46,431 nucleotides of DNA from Clostridium gallinarum (lineage in GTDB: Bacteria > Bacillota > Clostridia > Clostridiales > Clostridiaceae), in the NCBI RefSeq assembly GCF_014836325.1, contig NZ_JACSQZ010000023.1:1-46431 (forward strand), in the 5' to 3' direction. The notes under the pieces were generated by a model. It was not told where the DNA came from. It saw only the letters and a program-made list of their open reading frames with translations, and did not search any database. The stretch's first letter is position 1. Each line of letters begins with the position of its first letter. The translations under genes and the position numbers were made by a program. Shown piece after piece: positions 7,802 to 18,398 of the stretch.

Positions 7802-9514
7802 TTATATTTTAAACTTTGAAACAGTCTTTGTTAATTTTTGGGCTAGATCAGCTTGTCCTTGAGCTGTTTTAGCAATTTGGCTTATAGCATTTGTAGAATC
7901 ATTTATTCCTTGCTTAACATTAATTAAATTCTTAGATGAATTTTCAGCCATTTCAGCTACCACCGTAATAGCATCTGAAATTTCTTTTGTTCTAGAATAA
8001 AATTCTTTGCTCATTAATGCAATTTCTTCAGACATTTTATTTGAGAAAATACCATCATATTCATATTGTTCTCCAACTTGTATAAAACCATTAAATTGTT
8101 TCATTACATCATTTCCCATAAAATCTAGTAATTCTGTACTATAATTAGAAATTGAATTAAATGCTTTTTTTACATCATTTATAGTAAGTTTAACTTTATT
8201 AACTGCTTCAGATGATTGTTCAGCAAGTTTTCTAACTTCATCAGCTACAACAGCAAAGCCTTTTCCTTGTTCACCAGCTCTAGCAGCTTCAATTGCTGCA
8301 TTTAAGGCTAATAAATTAGTTTGTTTTGATATATTTTCAATAATATTAGCCATTTCTATTATTTCTTCTACAACACTTGCTTTTTTAATTGAGTTAAGTA
8401 TAGCTTCTTCAACATTATCATATACATTTTTAGTGTTAGTAATTACAGAAACCGTATTATCTTTTATTTCAGTTGCTCTATTTTTTATATCTTCAGCATT
8501 TTCTTTAACCTCTGTTGCTTTAGTTGCTAATAGAGATACATTTTCTTCTATTTCTGCAGCAGAAGCTGTTAATTCTTCAGTAGTAGCACTAGTTTCATGA
8601 ACTATATTAGTAACTTCAAAAGTAGAATTATTTATCTCTTTAAATTGGAAAGTTAATTCCTCTACTGAAGCAGCTAATTCTTCACTAGCAGCACTTATTT
8701 CTTCAGATCCATAAATAACATCTTTTATTAAATCTTTAATATTGCTTTGAGCTTTATTTAATGAATCAGCTACTATACCAAATTCATCGTTGCTTTTTAA
8801 ATTTATATTCTCAGAAAAGTCATATTTAGATAATCTATTTGATAAATCTAAAATTTCCTTAATAGAAGTTGTTATAGATTTAATAAGCATTATTGCAATG
8901 GTAATAAGTATTATTAATGATATTAAAGATATCAAGAAAGTTGCAATAAATGTTTGTTTAAATGAAAGGTTATTTTCATTTAAAGTTTCAATAGCCCATT
9001 CATCATTTAAAGTAACTAATTCACTTAATACTTCATCTATTTTTGTTTTTATATTTTCAAGTTCTTCATATAATTGCTTAACTTCATCTTGTTTACCAGC
9101 TTGAAATAAAGAAATTAAATTATCTCTAGAAGTTGTGTATTCATTTAAGTAAGTTTCAAATTCATTAAATAATATTTTATCTTTTTCTCTTGTTATACCA
9201 CTTTTATAAGTCTTTATTAATTGTTTATTTTCTTCTGTTAATCTATTAATATGATCTAGTTGTTTATTTATAAAATCTTTATCATTTGATGTTAATAATA
9301 AGGTAGTTTTTAGATGAACAACAGTATTGTTTTTATTAAGAGTACTAATTGATGATATACCAACAACATTATCATGATATAGTCTTTTAGTTCCGGCATT
9401 AGATTTATTGATACTAATAAGTCCAAATGTACCAATTAAAACAGTTAATACTCCTAGAAGGAGAAAAGCACAAATAAGTTTTGTTGAAATTTTGGTGTTT
9501 TTTAGTAAATTCAT
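7802..9514 (-). CDS. Methyl-accepting chemotaxis protein
   Basis: 570-residue transmembrane chemoreceptor. Order: short cytosolic start, membrane segment ~13-33 ([20 protein letters not shown]), extracytoplasmic helical sensor ~34-185 of the four-helix-bundle type, second membrane segment ~186-210, HAMP, and the cytoplasmic signalling coiled coil. The signalling tip carries [20 protein letters not shown] and [19 protein letters not shown], which binds CheA/CheW. The ATG follows GGAGGAAAATTAA on the minus strand. No che genes are nearby, so this is an orphan receptor. The sensor domain has no recognisable ligand motif, so the stimulus is unknown. Confidence 0.92.
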   Translation of the reverse strand: MNLLKNTKISTKLICAFLLLGVLTVLIGTFGLISINKSNAGTKRLYHDNVVGISSISTLNKNNTVVHLKTTLLLTSNDKDFINKQLDHINRLTEENKQLIKTYKSGITREKDKILFNEFETYLNEYTTSRDNLISLFQAGKQDEVKQLYEELENIKTKIDEVLSELVTLNDEWAIETLNENNLSFKQTFIATFLISLISLIILITIAIMLIKSITTSIKEILDLSNRLSKYDFSENINLKSNDEFGIVADSLNKAQSNIKDLIKDVIYGSEEISAASEELAASVEELTFQFKEINNSTFEVTNIVHETSATTEELTASAAEIEENVSLLATKATEVKENAEDIKNRATEIKDNTVSVITNTKNVYDNVEEAILNSIKKASVVEEIIEMANIIENISKQTNLLALNAAIEAARAGEQGKGFAVVADEVRKLAEQSSEAVNKVKLTINDVKKAFNSISNYSTELLDFMGNDVMKQFNGFIQVGEQYEYDGIFSNKMSEEIALMSKEFYSRTKEISDAITVVAEMAENSSKNLINVKQGINDSTNAISQIAKTAQGQADLAQKLTKTVSKFKI

Positions 9515-9606
9515 TTAATTTTCCTCCACAAAAAGAAATTTATTTTAACAAGATGTTTATATTTAGTAAAATACTGTGTAAAAATATAATAAATAATATT
9601 TAAAAA

Positions 9607-9673
9607 AAAGTAAATATTGTTAATAAAAATGTAGAAAAATAATATTTAACAAAGTAAATATTGTTAATAAAAA
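9607..9673. repeat. Pair of 23-bp direct repeats
   Basis: AAAGTAAATATTGTTAATAAAAA occurs as two exact direct copies (9607-9629 and 9651-9673; core TATTGTTAATA), 44 bp apart, about four helical turns. They lie between the divergent chemoreceptor and rsuA genes. Regular spacing would suit a protein binding twice on one DNA face, but the sequence is low-complexity and may be slippage. Confidence 0.55.
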
Positions 9674-9775
9674 ATTCTGTGAATTATAAAAGCAAAAACT
9701 TTCTTTTCTTTTAAGTAAAAAGGTAATAAAATAATTACTAGTAGTTTAAAATAAATCGAGAAAGAAGGTGTCTTT

Positions 9776-10492
9776 ATGGAAAGACTAGATAAGGTTTTAT
9801 CTAATTTAGGGTATGGAAGTAGAAAAGAAATAAAACAGGCTGTAAAAAAAGGACTTATTGAAGTTAATGATGAAGTAGTAAAAGATAATGGAATGCAAGT
9901 AGACCCTGAAGTAGATAAGATAATTGTAAATGGAGAAGAAATTTTTTATAGAAAATATATTTATTTAATGATGAATAAGCCTGATGGGGTAGTATCAGCT
10001 ACTTTTGATAATAGAGATGAAACTGTAGTAGATTTATTAGAAGTTGAGCATCAAGTATTTAATCCATTCCCAGTTGGAAGATTAGATAAGGATACAGTTG
10101 GACTTTTATTATTAACTAATGATGGTGAATTAAACCATAGATTAATATCACCTAAGTGGAAAGTTGATAAAGTTTATTATGCTAAAATAGATAAGAAAGT
10201 TACAGAAGATGATGTTAAAAAGTTTAAAAATGGTATAACTTTAGATGATGGATACTTATGTAAAGAAGCTAAACTTGAAATATTAAGTGCTACAGACGAA
10301 GGTTCAGAAGTTATGGTAACAATTCAAGAAGGTAAGTTCCATCAAGTTAAGAGAATGTTTGAAGCAGTAGATAAAAGTGTAGTTTATTTAAAAAGAGTTG
10401 AATTTGGAACTTTAAAGCTAGATGAAGAGCTAGAAGAAGGCGAATATAGAGAACTAACAGAAGAAGAAGTAAGTATTTTAAAAGGTTTTTAA
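9776..10492 (+). CDS. rsuA: RsuA-family rRNA pseudouridine synthase
   Basis: 238 residues. An N-terminal S4 RNA-binding domain (residues 1-~60, ERLDKVLSNLGYGSRKEI) is followed by the pseudouridine synthase fold. The catalytic aspartate is Asp104 in VGRLDKDTVGLLLLTNDGE, and the C-terminal EGKFHQVKRMFEAV motif is typical of the RsuA/RluB/E/F group. RsuA converts U516 of 16S rRNA (E. coli numbering) to pseudouridine; MNKPDGVVSA after the S4 domain also fits this group. The ATG follows GAAAGAAGGTG. It is a single gene ended by a strong terminator at 10501-10542. RluB/RluF-like specificity cannot be ruled out. Confidence 0.88.
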   Translation: MERLDKVLSNLGYGSRKEIKQAVKKGLIEVNDEVVKDNGMQVDPEVDKIIVNGEEIFYRKYIYLMMNKPDGVVSATFDNRDETVVDLLEVEHQVFNPFPVGRLDKDTVGLLLLTNDGELNHRLISPKWKVDKVYYAKIDKKVTEDDVKKFKNGITLDDGYLCKEAKLEILSATDEGSEVMVTIQEGKFHQVKRMFEAVDKSVVYLKRVEFGTLKLDEELEEGEYRELTEEEVSILKGF

Positions 10493-10500
10493 CGAATGTT

Positions 10501-10542
10501 TTATAAAAATGAATTAAAATAATTCATTTTTATAATTTTTTT
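10501..10542 (+). terminator. rsuA terminator
   Basis: A perfect 15-bp stem (10501-10515 with 10521-10535), 5-nt loop and a run of seven T (10536-10542), 8 nt after the rsuA stop. Confidence 0.9.
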
Positions 10543-10563
10543 GTGATAATCTTTCAAAATATC

Positions 10564-10592
10564 TTGCATTATATACATATATACACTATAAT
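10564..10592 (+). promoter_or_regulatory. Promoter of a small RNA
   Basis: TTGCAT (10564-10569), 17 nt, perfect TATAAT (10587-10592). It lies in a non-coding gap just after the rsuA terminator and would start RNA near 10599, giving the small structured transcript described next. Confidence 0.75.
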
Positions 10593-10598
10593 ATCAGT

Positions 10599-10687
10599 GC
10601 AAGGATAAATAAAAGGAATAAATAGCCCCCTTTTTATTTATTGCTTATTGCTAAAGCGCAACCTAGCCCCAAGGGTTGCGTTTTTTT
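10599..10687 (+). ncRNA. Candidate C-rich small regulatory RNA
   Basis: About 89 nt between a good promoter and an intrinsic terminator, with no ORF. The 5' half folds as GCAA..AUAAAU.AAAAGG with CCUUUU..AUUUAUUUGC-type pairing (two small bulges), leaving the loop UAGCCC. The 3' half is the terminator: CGCAACC (10657-10663) with GGTTGCG (10674-10680), loop UAGCCCCAAG, then seven T. The same motif UAGCCCC is thus exposed in both loops (10623-10629 and 10664-10670). C-rich unpaired motifs of this sort are the hallmark of Firmicute sRNAs that pair with Shine-Dalgarno regions (RsaE/RoxS and csRNA classes). I do not recognise this one as a named RNA; the primary sequence differs from RsaE. Confidence 0.7.
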
Positions 10688-10704
10688 GTTGCGTAAAAAT
10701 AAAT

Positions 10705-10778
10705 AAAAACCTTTACTTATTACTTTAATTTGATAAAGTGATAAAAGAAAACAATATCATTTATTTATTAGGTTTTTT
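10705..10778 (+). other. Nested stem-loop of unknown role
   Basis: Outer stem AAAAACCT (10705-10712) with AGGTTTTT (10770-10777), and inside it an 11-bp stem TTATTACTTTA (10717-10727) with TAAAGTGATAA (10734-10744; one G-U pair). A T-run closes the outer arm, so it resembles a back-up terminator for the small RNA or a second short RNA. No promoter of its own is visible. The remaining gap to 11080 shows only A/T-rich DNA. Confidence 0.45.
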
Positions 10779-11080
10779 ACATTAAATGAAGAATATTTAT
10801 ATATTTTTATAAGCATTAAAAAAATATAAATTTCATAATATTTCATATGGAAAATAAAAAAAGAAAATAAATGAAAGAAAAAAATCTTTTGGATAAGAAT
10901 ATGACTATAAAAGTTTCAAAATACTATGGGGAGTTGAAATGTTATAAGATATTAATTTAGAATAATTGATATCCAAATAAATGTGATTATTGTAAACTCT
11001 TTTGGTTATTTTAATTTGTAAAATAGGGAATAAATATTATAACACTTTTTTATGTGTAACTTACAATCTAATTATAGTTT

Positions 11081-11110
11081 TTGGGCAACAATATAAAAGA
11101 TATGTATGAT
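11081..11110 (+). promoter_or_regulatory. Possible pcrA promoter
   Basis: TTGGGC (11081-11086), 18 nt, TATGAT (11105-11110), with a TATAAT overlapping at 11110-11115 that lacks a well-spaced -35 box. GGAAAGGAG follows at 11128-11136 before the pcrA ATG. Confidence 0.4.
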
Positions 11111-11145
11111 ATAATATGTTAGTAATAGGAAAGGAGTCTAGATAG

Positions 11146-14100
11146 ATGGATTTAAAGTCATTACTTAACAAAGAACAATACGAAGGAGCTACTACTGTAG
11201 AAGGTCAAGTATTAATACTAGCAGGAGCTGGTTCAGGAAAAACTAGAGTTTTGACCCATAGAATGGCTCATATGATAGATGATTTAGGCATTTTACCATA
11301 TAAAATTTTAGCTATAACTTTTACAAATAAAGCAGCTAAGGAAATGAAGGATAGAGTAAAAGCCTTAATAGGAGAAAGAGCGGATGATATGTGGATATCA
11401 ACATTCCACTCTACTTGTGTAAAAATACTTAGAAGAGAAATAGAGAAGATTGGATATAAGAAAAACTTTACTATTTATGATACTTCAGATCAAAAAACAC
11501 TTGTAAAGGAATGTATGCAAGCTTTAAATATTAATGATAAAGATATAACTGATAGAGAAATTATGAGTAAGATAGGAAAAGCAAAGGATAATATGCAAAG
11601 TCCTGCAAGCTTTATGAGAGAAAATGAAAGTAATTTCAGAGAAAAGAAGATTGCAGAAGTTTACGAGATGTATCAAAAAAGACTAAAGGAAAACAATGCC
11701 TTAGATTTCGATGATTTAATTTTTAAAACTGTTGAATTATTTAAGAGTAATAAGGAAACGCTAGAATTCTACCAAAGAAAATTCCAATATATTATGGTAG
11801 ATGAGTATCAAGATACAAACAAAGTTCAATATGAATTAATTAGATTACTTGCAGAAAGTCATAAGAATATATGTGTAGTTGGTGATGATGACCAATGTTT
11901 AGTTGAAGGAACTTTAGTTGAATCTGAAAATGGAAAATTAGCAATTGAAGATTTAAAAGAAGGTTTCAAAATAAGAGTTGCAGTGGGTAATGGTGAGACT
12001 AAATTAATTGATGTTAAGGATATTTCTAAAAGAGAATATAAAGGTAAAGTAGTAAAAGTAACTACTGAAAGTGGAAAAGTAATTAAAGCAACTCCAAATC
12101 ATTTAACTTTTTCAAGAGTGTTAATAGAAGAAGGAAAGTATTATGTATATCTTATGTACAAAAAGGGATATGGATATAGAATAGGTCAAACTTCTTCAAT
12201 TAGAAGTAGAGATAATAGAAAGGCTAGTGGGCTAGCAGTTAGATTAAATGGAGAACAAGCAGATAAAATGTGGATAATTAAGGTTTGCTCATCTAAGAGT
12301 GAAGCAACTTATTATGAAGAGTTTTATTCTGTTAAATACGGAATTCCGAAGGTAGTATTTAATTCTAGAGGAAGAAATATAAGCTTAAGCCAAGAACAAA
12401 TCGATAATCTATTTAAAGAGATAAATACCTTTGATGCAGCAGATAGATTAATGGATGAAGAATTTTTATATAAGGATTATCCACATCATATAAGCTCTGC
12501 AGTTATTAGGGGAGAAAGTATAAGAAAGCTAATTAATTTAAGCTTTTTTAGTGGACGTAAATCTGAAGAAAGAGGAGTATATTCACATAGAATAGGATTG
12601 AATTCTTCAGGAGAAGATGATAAGAATAAATTTATAAGTGCAGGCTTTAATGTAAGAGATGGGCAAAGAAAAACTTTTAGAGTAGAAACGGAAAGAGCAT
12701 TATATGATGATGCAGAAGAATTTGCAAGAAAGTTATCAGAAACTAATGATGAATTTGAAATAGTTAGAAAAGCTAAATTGACATCAGATAATACCTTTAA
12801 GTTTATGCCAATGGGAAGTTTAAAAGAAGGTATGGGTTTAGCTATTTTAGAAAATGACATCATAATTGAAGACAAAATAATTTGCATAGAATTTGAAGAT
12901 TATACTGGGAATGTATATGACTTAAATATAGATTATTCAAGAAACTATATAGCTAATGATGTGGTTGTTCATAATTGTATTTACCAATGGAGAGGCGCAG
13001 ATATTAGAAATATTTTAGACTTTGAAAAAGATTATCCTAATGCAAAGGTAATAAAACTTGAACAAAATTATCGTTCAAAGGGAAATATATTAGATGCAGC
13101 TAATGTAGTTATAGTTAATAATGCTAATAGAAAAAGTAAAGTTTTAAGAACTGAACAAGAAAGTGGAAATAAGATAAAGGTTTATAGAGCTTATTCAGAT
13201 TCTGACGAAGGTAACTTCGTAGCAAGTCAAATAAATAAGATAAAGGATGAACAAAACTTAAGCTTTAAGGATTTTGCAATTCTGTATAGAACTAATGCTC
13301 AATCACGTATATTTGAGGAAAGTTTAAGAAGAAATGATATTCCTTATAAAATCTTAGGTGGAACAAGATTCTATGATAGAAAAGAAATTAAGGATATGCT
13401 TTCATATTTAAAGGTATTAGTAAATCCAACAGATAGCATAAGCTTAAAAAGAATAATAAATGTTCCAAAGAGAGGAATAGGAGATGCAACTGTTAATAAA
13501 GTTGCTGACTTTGCTGATGATTATGAAATACCTCTATGGGATGCATTAAGTACAGTTAGAAATATATCAACTCTTACTGCAAGAAACTGTGGAGGAATAG
13601 AAAACTTCATGGAAATGATGAATAGATTCATTGATATGAGTGAAGTTTTACCTGTATCTGTTTTAATAGAAACTATATTAAAGGAAACTGGATATATTTC
13701 AGAGTTAGAAAAATCTAAGGAAATAGAAGATAAGAGTAGAATAGAAAACTTAAAGGAATTAGTATCAGATGCTGTTGATTTTGAAAAGAGTAGTGAAGAT
13801 AAGAGTTTATCTGCATACCTTGAAAAAGTTTCATTAGTTCAAGATACAGATAAGCTTGAAGAGGAAGATGATACTATAGTTTTAATGACTGTTCATAGTG
13901 CTAAGGGGTTAGAGTTCCCAGTAGTATTTATGGTTGGTATGGAAAATGGAATATTCCCAGGAGTTTCTTCCTTTGATAGCGAATCAGAAATGGAAGAGTC
14001 TAGAAGATTGTGTTATGTTGGAATAACAAGAGCTAAAGAACAATTATTTATGACTTCAGCAGAGGTTAGAAGACAATTTGGAAGAACTGTAGCCTATCCT

Positions 14101-14451
14101 CAATCAGACTTTATAGCAGAAATTAAAGCAGACTTAAAAGAATATGTTTCAGCAACTGGAGGAGCTCAAGAAACTAGAAAAACAATGTTCCCAAGCAATA
14201 CAAGATACAATAATCCACATAGCTTAAGAGGAAGCTCTATGACTATGCCAAAACCACAAACTCCAAAACAAACATCAACTGTATCAGCAAATGATGTTAC
14301 AATAGGAAGAAAAGTTAAACATAGTAAATTCGGAGTTGGAACAGTAGTTTCAATAGCAGACACAGGAAGCGATAAAAAGCTAACTATAGCCTTTGATAGC
14401 CAAGGCATAAAGATACTTATGCTTTCATTAGCAAACCTGGAGCTGCTGTAG
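11146..14451 (+). CDS. pcrA: ATP-dependent DNA helicase PcrA, interrupted by an intein
   Basis: Superfamily 1A helicase for repair and replication-fork processing, encoded as a 1101-residue precursor. Helicase motifs in order: Walker A AGAGSGKT (26-33), FTNKAAKEM (Ia region), FDDLI, Walker B MVDEYQDTN, motif III VGDDDQ joined to CIYQWRGADI, LEQNYRS (IV), MTVHSAKGLEFP (V) and YVGITRAKEQL (VI). The C-terminal KHSKFGVGTVV is the PcrA domain that contacts RNA polymerase. A 360-residue intein splits motif III after Gln250. Splicing would leave GDDDQ-CIYQW, a normal motif except for Cys in place of the usual Ser, and a 741-residue helicase, the usual PcrA size. The ATG follows GGAAAGGAG. ligA lies downstream, the common Firmicute order. 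Confidence 0.95.
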   Translation: MDLKSLLNKEQYEGATTVEGQVLILAGAGSGKTRVLTHRMAHMIDDLGILPYKILAITFTNKAAKEMKDRVKALIGERADDMWISTFHSTCVKILRREIEKIGYKKNFTIYDTSDQKTLVKECMQALNINDKDITDREIMSKIGKAKDNMQSPASFMRENESNFREKKIAEVYEMYQKRLKENNALDFDDLIFKTVELFKSNKETLEFYQRKFQYIMVDEYQDTNKVQYELIRLLAESHKNICVVGDDDQCLVEGTLVESENGKLAIEDLKEGFKIRVAVGNGETKLIDVKDISKREYKGKVVKVTTESGKVIKATPNHLTFSRVLIEEGKYYVYLMYKKGYGYRIGQTSSIRSRDNRKASGLAVRLNGEQADKMWIIKVCSSKSEATYYEEFYSVKYGIPKVVFNSRGRNISLSQEQIDNLFKEINTFDAADRLMDEEFLYKDYPHHISSAVIRGESIRKLINLSFFSGRKSEERGVYSHRIGLNSSGEDDKNKFISAGFNVRDGQRKTFRVETERALYDDAEEFARKLSETNDEFEIVRKAKLTSDNTFKFMPMGSLKEGMGLAILENDIIIEDKIICIEFEDYTGNVYDLNIDYSRNYIANDVVVHNCIYQWRGADIRNILDFEKDYPNAKVIKLEQNYRSKGNILDAANVVIVNNANRKSKVLRTEQESGNKIKVYRAYSDSDEGNFVASQINKIKDEQNLSFKDFAILYRTNAQSRIFEESLRRNDIPYKILGGTRFYDRKEIKDMLSYLKVLVNPTDSISLKRIINVPKRGIGDATVNKVADFADDYEIPLWDALSTVRNISTLTARNCGGIENFMEMMNRFIDMSEVLPVSVLIETILKETGYISELEKSKEIEDKSRIENLKELVSDAVDFEKSSEDKSLSAYLEKVSLVQDTDKLEEEDDTIVLMTVHSAKGLEFPVVFMVGMENGIFPGVSSFDSESEMEESRRLCYVGITRAKEQLFMTSAEVRRQFGRTVAYPQSDFIAEIKADLKEYVSATGGAQETRKTMFPSNTRYNNPHSLRGSSMTMPKPQTPKQTSTVSANDVTIGRKVKHSKFGVGTVVSIADTGSDKKLTIAFDSQGIKILMLSLANLELL
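11896..12975 (+). mobile_element. Intein in PcrA with a GIY-YIG-like nuclease domain
   Basis: In-frame protein-splicing element, precursor residues 251-610. Splicing motifs: Cys251 with CLVEGTLVESENGK (block A), KATPNHLTF with Thr316 and His319 (block B), YTGNVYDLNIDYSRNYIAN (block F), and VVVHN ending in His609-Asn610 followed by Cys611 (block G and +1 residue). All residues needed for splicing are present. Between B and F, instead of LAGLIDADG motifs, I see YYVYLM (332-337), GYRIGQT (343-349), R353/R355 and SEATYYEEF (385-393), the order of GIY-YIG nucleases. The stretch ~420-560 is unassigned, perhaps DNA-binding. Base composition does not differ visibly from pcrA, so it is not an obvious recent arrival. 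Splicing is very likely; nuclease activity is inferred. Confidence 0.88.
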
Positions 14452-14455
14452 CAGA

Positions 14456-16595
<2,140 letters not shown>

Positions 16596-16598
16596 AGA

Positions 16599-16886
16599 AT
16601 GAAGAAATTTAGTATTAGAGATACGATTACATTTATATGTACTTTGGCTGCATTTATAACAAGTGTAATCATTGTTCTAACTTTTTTAACAACCTATCAT
16701 TTTATTAATAGTATGCCGATATTTAACTCCTATCTTCCATTGCAAATAGGTTTGTGTATAACTATGGCCTTATGGGCTATAAGATTTGCTATAAATAAAG
16801 TTGGAAGAGAAAAATATATTTATGCAATAGTATGTATAATTATTTCTCTTATATCTTTGTTTTTTATAATGAACTTAGTAAAATGA
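16599..16886 (+). CDS. Small three-helix membrane protein
   Basis: 95 residues, not recognised. Three hydrophobic stretches (about 8-33, 43-63, 73-93) with a short basic segment RFAINKVGREK between the second and third, suggesting a small inner-membrane protein. AAAGGAG within the end of ligA serves as ribosome site; the ATG is 3 nt after the ligA stop, so it is co-transcribed and probably translationally coupled. A terminator follows at 16903. Confidence 0.75.
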   Translation: MKKFSIRDTITFICTLAAFITSVIIVLTFLTTYHFINSMPIFNSYLPLQIGLCITMALWAIRFAINKVGREKYIYAIVCIIISLISLFFIMNLVK

Positions 16887-16902
16887 ATAAATTAAAATAA
16901 AG

Positions 16903-16946
16903 AAAGAAGCTATTGCAGCAGAGGATAAAAAAGCAATAGCTTCTTT
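16903..16946 (+). terminator. Terminator of the pcrA-ligA operon
   Basis: A perfect 14-bp stem AAAGAAGCTATTGC (16903-16916) with its inverse (16933-16946), 16-nt loop. The U-tract is short (TTTATTAT). Confidence 0.75.
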
Positions 16947-16989
16947 ATTATGTTATGGAAATATTTTTATAAAAAAACCAAAAAAAGTA

Positions 16990-17018
16990 TTGGCATCGTT
17001 TACTGAAAGGTGTATATT
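16990..17018 (+). promoter_or_regulatory. Promoter of the bgl-type leader
   Basis: TTGGCA (16990-16995), 17 nt, TATATT (17013-17018). The RNA would start near 17024, only a few bases before the RAT element, as in known LicT/BglG leaders. Confidence 0.7.
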
Positions 17019-17031
17019 AAAAATGTAAATT

Positions 17032-17056
17032 GGATTGTTAATATTAAGTTATGCGA

Positions 17057-17061
<5 letters not shown>
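17032..17061 (+). promoter_or_regulatory. RAT: ribonucleic antiterminator of the BglG/LicT type
   Basis: A 30-nt element opening GGATTGTTA and closing TGCGAAACCT, which matches the arms of known bgl/lic RAT hairpins. It overlaps the left arm of the terminator below by 5 nt, so RAT folding and the terminator are mutually exclusive. This is the binding site expected for the CAT domain encoded immediately downstream. Confidence 0.82.
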
Positions 17062-17850
<789 letters not shown>

Positions 17851-17868
17851 TTATATAATTTATAAAAA

Positions 17869-17912
17869 GACCAGAAGTAGATTTCTTAAAAAGGGGAATT
17901 TATTTCTGGTTT
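17869..17912 (+). terminator. Weak terminator after the chimeric gene
   Basis: ACCAGAA (17870-17876) pairs with TTCTGGT (17904-17910), extendable by one wobble and one A-T pair, followed by TTATTT. The stem is short and the loop long, so termination may be partial. Confidence 0.45.
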
Positions 17913-17931
17913 ATTTAAAAAGGGGTGTATT

Positions 17932-18321
17932 ATGGAGGAGATAATTAAGTTTTTTGATGATGCAAAAATGTTTTTCATAGCTACTGTAGAAGATGATCAG
18001 CCAAGAGTAAGACCTTTTGGAGGATTATTAGCACTTAATAACAAGTTATACTTTAATACAAATTCAACAAAGAATGTATATAAACAAATGATAGAGAATC
18101 CTAAGGTTGAGTTATGTGCATTTAATAAAGGAACCTGGATTAGAATTTCTGGAGAAGCTATTAAAGAAACAAGTGATGAATTAAAAGAAGCTATGTTTAA
18201 AGCGCAGCCGGGAGTAGCAAAAATGTATCAAGGAAAAGAAGATATTTTTGAAATTTTTAGTTTGCAAAACGCAGTAGCTAAAAAATATTCTATAAAAGGT
18301 GAAGAAACAATAAAGTTATAA
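17932..18321 (+). CDS. Pyridoxamine 5'-phosphate oxidase-family (FMN split-barrel) protein
   Basis: 129 residues, the short single-domain form of the flavin-binding split barrel. Typical features: N-terminal helix FFDDAKMFFIATVEDDQPRVRPFG, strand YFNTNSTKNVYKQM, and CAFNKGTWIRISGEA. Such short clostridial members bind FMN or other flavins but are rarely true PNPOx enzymes. Some reduce nitroimidazoles (Nim-like) or bind haem. The ATG follows AAAGGGGTG. It is a single gene between a weak terminator and a stem-loop repeat. Its substrate cannot be told. Confidence 0.8.
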   Translation: MEEIIKFFDDAKMFFIATVEDDQPRVRPFGGLLALNNKLYFNTNSTKNVYKQMIENPKVELCAFNKGTWIRISGEAIKETSDELKEAMFKAQPGVAKMYQGKEDIFEIFSLQNAVAKKYSIKGEETIKL

Positions 18322-18342
18322 TTTTCAGCCTTCAGCTTGTAG

Positions 18343-18395
18343 GTGTTAAAGTATCATAGCAAGGTGACTTGGAACTTACTATGATACTTTCTATA
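18343..18395. terminator. Stem-loop terminator between convergent genes; repeat copy 2
   Basis: AAAGTATCATAG (18348-18359) pairs exactly with CTATGATACTTT (18379-18390); the loop is CAAGGTGACTTGGAACTTA. The 5' arm and loop start match the element at 7729-7800 (GTGTTAAAGTATCATAG, AAGGT, ACTT). It ends the plus-strand split-barrel gene and the minus-strand ATPase, as copy 1 also lies between convergent genes. Confidence 0.72.
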
Positions 18396-18398
18396 TTT

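Noticed and set aside
12486..12887. Minus-strand ORF of 133 codons inside the intein
   Set aside because: It is a mirror of the intein coding strand; no ribosome site and no protein-like motifs. Other minus-strand frames within pcrA, Sel1, GH1 and the glucan synthase gene were dismissed in the same way.
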